NCBI GenBank assembly: GCA_963816535.1 | Contig: CAWFKW010000003.1 | Coordinates: forward strand, 186,001-250,000 | Reading direction: 5' to 3' | Length of the DNA stretch: 64,000 nt | From: CAWFKW01 sp963816535 | GTDB lineage: Bacteria; Bacteroidota; Ignavibacteria; Tepidaquicellales; OLB5 | In this document: piece after piece, positions 61,278 through 64,000 of the stretch | How positions within the stretch are numbered: the stretch's first letter is position 1 | Layout: each line of letters begins with the position of its first letter | Program-made: the position numbers and the translations under genes | Notes under the pieces: model-generated | What the model saw: only the letters and a program-made list of their open reading frames with translations | The model's database searches: none | What the model was told of the DNA's origin: nothing

Positions 61278-62067
61278 TATCAACGGATTGAACGTAGCTG
61301 AGTTTGGAGAAGGCAATTCCAAAACGGTTATTTTTATACATGCATTTCCGTTTTGCAACAGGATGTGGGATAAACAAACAGAGGCGTTTCAGGCCAAATA
61401 CAGGGTCATAACATACGACCTTCGCGGATTCGGGTACAGCGAATCTCCAGATACAGTTATTACTATCGACTCTCATGTGGAAGACCTGTTTTCGTTAATG
61501 AATGCGATGAAGATAGAAAAACCTGTTATGTGCGGCCTCTCCATGGGAGGTTACATTGCGTTAAGAGCCCTTGAACAGGGACAGACCAAATTCAGGGCCG
61601 CAATACTCTGCGATACAAGGTCGGAAGCGGATAATAATAACAGCAAGGCAAACAGGGCAAGACAAATGAAGCAGATAAAATCAGGCGACATGGCAGGCTT
61701 CACTGAAATGTTCATAAAAGGCGCCCTGAGCGAGAAGAACTTTGCGGAAAACGCCCCACTTGTAGAATTTCTGAAGACAATGATCGGCTGGCAGAAACCT
61801 ATTAACGTTGCGGGCGCGCTGCTGACGCTTGCCGCACGAACAGACTCTACCGAATACCTGGAGCGAATTGACTTGCCTACGCTAGCGCTTGTGGGAAAAG
61901 AAGACAGGTTTACACCGCCTGAATATTCAAAACTTATCTACGGGAAGATCCGCAATGCAAATATGGCGATAATTCCTGATGCCGGGCATTTATCTAACAT
62001 GGAAAACCCGGAAGAGTTCAATAAGGCAGTGGGAAAGTTCCTGGCGGATACGCTCGACGGGAAATGA
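61264..62067 (+). CDS. Alpha/beta-fold hydrolase
   Basis: Canonical hydrolase of 267 aa: TVIFIHAFPFCNRMWDKQ with the oxyanion segment, YDLRGFGYSESP, nucleophile elbow CGLSMGGYIALRAL, acid in ALVGKEDRFTPPEYS, and His in IPDAGHLSNMENPEEF. It resembles 3-oxoadipate enol-lactonase-like and other broad hydrolases, so the specific substrate is open. It overlaps the kinase upstream by 14 nt and the small membrane protein downstream by 4 nt (ATGA). Confidence 0.87.
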   Translation: MKKHNINGLNVAEFGEGNSKTVIFIHAFPFCNRMWDKQTEAFQAKYRVITYDLRGFGYSESPDTVITIDSHVEDLFSLMNAMKIEKPVMCGLSMGGYIALRALEQGQTKFRAAILCDTRSEADNNNSKANRARQMKQIKSGDMAGFTEMFIKGALSEKNFAENAPLVEFLKTMIGWQKPINVAGALLTLAARTDSTEYLERIDLPTLALVGKEDRFTPPEYSKLIYGKIRNANMAIIPDAGHLSNMENPEEFNKAVGKFLADTLDGK

Positions 62068-62399
62068 AACTCACCGGGACAATTATTTTTGTATACGGAA
62101 TAATAATGACGCTTGGCGGGATATTTATCCTGGCCAGGGCCGGGGGCCTGCCGTCTGTTTCATCGGCAATTGTTTGCGGCGCAGCGCTGATTGCCCTTTC
62201 GAAAATGATAAACAAAAAGAAGTTCAGCGGAGTTTATTTATCGCTGATCGTTTCTATATTTCTGGCTACGTTCTTTGGTCTCAAATTCAGTAAATTCAAC
62301 CATATCCTTCCCGACGGAATCCTTACTATCGTCAGCATGTTCGGTATCGGCTTTTCAGTCTGGTCGCTTAGTAACAGGGAACAGCTTACTAAACCTTAA
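62064..62399 (+). CDS. TMEM14/FAX-type small membrane protein
   Basis: This 111-residue protein has four predicted membrane helices. It resembles the TMEM14 family: helix 1-2 with GGIFILARAGGLPSVSSAIV, a basic loop MINKKKFSGVYLSL, and helix 3-4 with PDGILTIVSMFGIG. Eukaryotic members act in fatty-acid or heme-related transport, but the bacterial role is not known. It is coupled to the hydrolase upstream (ATGA) and overlaps the 3' end of the convergent gene by 11 bp. Confidence 0.65.
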   Translation: MKLTGTIIFVYGIIMTLGGIFILARAGGLPSVSSAIVCGAALIALSKMINKKKFSGVYLSLIVSIFLATFFGLKFSKFNHILPDGILTIVSMFGIGFSVWSLSNREQLTKP

Positions 62400-63345
62400 C
62401 CAGAAGCTTTTTGCTTATTTCATTGAGCATAATTTCAGTCATTGAGCTCAGATCATATTTGTATTTCCAGCCCCAGTCTCTTCTTGCATAACTATCATCA
62501 ATACTTTGCGGCCACGACTCCGCTATTTTCTGCCTGAAATCAGGATCGTAACTGATGGTAAATTCACGAATATGCTTTTTAATCTCGGCGGCAATTTCGG
62601 AAGGGCCGAAGCTGATTGCGCTCAGGTTATAACTGGAGCGGATCGTAAGTTTAGAAGAATCAGCCTCCATCAGGTCAATTGTCGCCTTTATCCCGTCAGG
62701 CATGAACATCATTGGTAATGCCGCGTTATCTTTCAGGAAACATGTAAAAGATCTGTTTTTTATCGCCGCATAGAATATTTCTACAGCATAATCGGTAGTG
62801 CCGCCGCCGGCTTCGGTTTTATAACTAATAAGCCCCGGGTAACGGACGCTTCTTACATCAAGCCCATACCTGTTAAAATAATACTCGCACCATCTTTCGC
62901 CCGCCAGTTTGCTTATGCCATATACAGTTGTTGGCTCCATAATTGTGAGCTGCGGCGTGTTCTTAGCAGGCGTAGTTGGCCCGAAAACCGCAATTGAGCT
63001 TGGCCAGAAGACTTTTTTTACGCCGTTATCACGCGAAATGTCGAGAATACTAAGCATGCTTTTCATGTTGATATCCCACGATCTGAGCGGATTTTTTTCA
63101 GCGTTGCCCGATAGTATAGCAGCAAGGTGATATATCTGAGTGAACTTATTCTTATTTATCAATTCAGTCAATCCGCTCTCGTCCATTACATCAAGCAGCT
63201 TGAACGGTCCCCCTTCCATTACGTCCGGCGGCGCCTGTTTTATATCCGAAGCGAACACATTTGCGCTTTCATATTTTTTTCTCAGTTCAACTGTAAGCTC
63301 CGAGCCGATCTGTCCCGAAGCTCCAATAACCAATATCTTTTCCAT
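62389..63345 (-). CDS. SDR-type L-threonine 3-dehydrogenase / NAD-dependent epimerase family
   Basis: The extended-SDR protein of 318 aa has the NAD fold KILVIGASGQIGSELTVEL and the catalytic Tyr-x3-Lys in TVYGISKLAGERW. The C-terminal block SWPQSIDDSYARRDWGWKYK matches bacterial SDR-type L-threonine dehydrogenases, which oxidise threonine to 2-amino-3-ketobutyrate. This is the most likely function; a nucleotide-sugar epimerase is less likely because of that block. Confidence 0.87.
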   Translation of the reverse strand: MEKILVIGASGQIGSELTVELRKKYESANVFASDIKQAPPDVMEGGPFKLLDVMDESGLTELINKNKFTQIYHLAAILSGNAEKNPLRSWDINMKSMLSILDISRDNGVKKVFWPSSIAVFGPTTPAKNTPQLTIMEPTTVYGISKLAGERWCEYYFNRYGLDVRSVRYPGLISYKTEAGGGTTDYAVEIFYAAIKNRSFTCFLKDNAALPMMFMPDGIKATIDLMEADSSKLTIRSSYNLSAISFGPSEIAAEIKKHIREFTISYDPDFRQKIAESWPQSIDDSYARRDWGWKYKYDLSSMTEIMLNEISKKLLVKV

Positions 63346-63395
63346 TTATCTAATCGTTCCTTTTCTTTACTATTTTCTTGTCTTTAATAAGTTGT

Positions 63396-63599
63396 TTAAA
63401 TTGAACTAGCTTTCTCATAATGCCAATTAGTCGGATCATTTTTGTCAACAATTATTTCCTTATGATGTTTACCGTTAACAAATACTCTTCTCCTAATTTG
63501 TTTTTGAAAAATCATATTATGCCACAAAAATAAAATCTTTTCATACGCCGTCATTTGAGACATTGGCTTATTGACATAATTATCAAATAATAATGTCAT
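63396..63599 (-). CDS. Small conserved-looking protein of unknown function
   Basis: The ATG at 63599 has a good AAAAAGGAAATT ribosome site and avoids overlap with the upstream gene; an in-frame start 45 nt earlier would overlap it. The 67-residue product (FDNYVNKPMSQMTAYEKILF, FQKQIRRRVFVNGKHHKEII) is basic and soluble-looking with no recognised domain. It follows the AtuA-like gene and may be co-transcribed with it. Confidence 0.5.
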   Translation of the reverse strand: MTLLFDNYVNKPMSQMTAYEKILFLWHNMIFQKQIRRRVFVNGKHHKEIIVDKNDPTNWHYEKASSI

Positions 63600-63627
63600 A
63601 ATTTCCTTTTTTCTTCTTCTTGTCAAT

Positions 63628-64000
63628 TTATATCCCTTCAACAATTACTTCGGGTTTCACTTCTTTCTTCGGGATAAGCGCAGGCCAATATGCAACAACA
63701 TCTGATGGCTTGGGCCTGCCGCCGGCAAATCCCGTTACGCTTGGCGGACCCGTCAATATCAACGGGGCTATCTCTTTACCAAATCTTTCAATTGGAGCCT
63801 TTTCTTTTGCCCTCACGCCGATTCTTAAAACTACTTCGCCTAAGTCATCTCTTCTTTTCACAAGCGGACCGTGACAAGAATTATATCCCAGATATTCAGT
63901 TCTTATCTCCTCAAACCTGAGCCCCAGGTCTGCCAAACGCGAGCGAAGAATTTTATCGGCGGCTTCGGCTTTCTTAAGCGCGTCAGGCGCTGAGTATGTT
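63628..64000 (-). CDS. AtuA-like / DUF1446 protein, 3' part only (runs off the window)
   Basis: The open frame continues to the window edge, so the 5' part is missing. The visible 124 codons (ALKKAEAADKILRSRLADLG; EYLGYNSCHGPL; VVLRIGVRAKEKAPIERFGK; GGRPKPSDVVAYWPALIPK) match the C-terminal region of the acyclic-terpene-utilisation AtuA/DUF1446 family. The ORF-like start near 63936 (a TTG) is internal. The function in this organism cannot be fixed from the fragment. Confidence 0.75.
   Translation of the reverse strand, partial: TYSAPDALKKAEAADKILRSRLADLGLRFEEIRTEYLGYNSCHGPLVKRRDDLGEVVLRIGVRAKEKAPIERFGKEIAPLILTGPPSVTGFAGGRPKPSDVVAYWPALIPKKEVKPEVIVEGI

Overview
The window looks like chromosomal DNA of an Ignavibacteria-type member of the Bacteroidota/Chlorobiota (FCB) group. 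This is inferred from seven secreted proteins ending in a type IX secretion (T9SS) sorting domain with the lineage-typical NYPNPFNPSTKI-like entry and a KKMVLVK-like tail, many YCF48/BNR-type beta-propeller proteins, a Bacteroidota-style -7 box (TATATTTG) in front of the TPP riboswitch, and a moderate G+C content. No rRNA, tRNA, CRISPR array, insertion sequence or prophage was recognised.

Layout. 1-6.3 kb: minus-strand surface genes (T9SS cargo, a TrmB-type regulator, a propeller protein, two tandem paralogous lipoproteins). 6.6-11.2 kb: a plus-strand MarR-EmrA-EmrB-TolC-type efflux operon. 11.4-16.6 kb: a subtilisin-like T9SS protease diverging from a YCF48 T9SS protein, then an alpha/beta hydrolase. 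16.6-24.3 kb: a minus-strand thiamine operon (thiC, secreted cupin, thiO, thiS, thiG, tenI-like, thiE, thiD, arfB) behind a TPP riboswitch with a long leader and a terminator-like expression platform. 24.3-29.9 kb: three propeller/FG-GAP secreted proteins and a small Cys-rich secreted protein. 30.2-32.5 kb: AlbA_2 regulator, ruvX, HU-family protein, pgsA-like. 32.7-38.4 kb: three M16 peptidases, a MoxR ATPase and a small lipoprotein. 38.5-45.6 kb: M61 peptidase, YggX, a T9SS protein, a GAF-PAS-GAF histidine kinase, YjbQ and NDH-2. 45.7-54.4 kb: the yqeY-TPR-rmuC operon, dapA, a DUF6600 protein, DUF58, a TPR lipoprotein, a T9SS endonuclease/phosphatase. 54.6-62.4 kb: a plus-strand run (M29 peptidase, aldehyde dehydrogenase, TPR, frameshifted M1 peptidase, sugar-kinase-like protein, hydrolase, TMEM14-like). 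62.4-64 kb: threonine dehydrogenase-like protein, a small ORF and the 3' end of an AtuA-like gene.

The most unusual layer is repetitive DNA. A degenerate repeat with a 7-nt period (units such as CGTGAGA, CGGCAAA, AGGCAGA) fills several intergenic gaps. It also occurs inside genes: in frame in two T9SS sorting domains, as the DNA encoding the signal peptide of the thi-operon cupin, and as the tail of a propeller protein that has no sorting domain. Other repeat types are an 8-bp tandem array directly in front of an AlbA_2 regulator, a 29-bp inverted-repeat pair enclosing smaller palindromes, and dispersed REP-like hairpins. Two gene-structure anomalies stand out: a histidine kinase whose only plausible start is AUU behind a perfect AGGAGG, and an M1 aminopeptidase whose membrane-anchored N-terminus is separated by a one-base frameshift.
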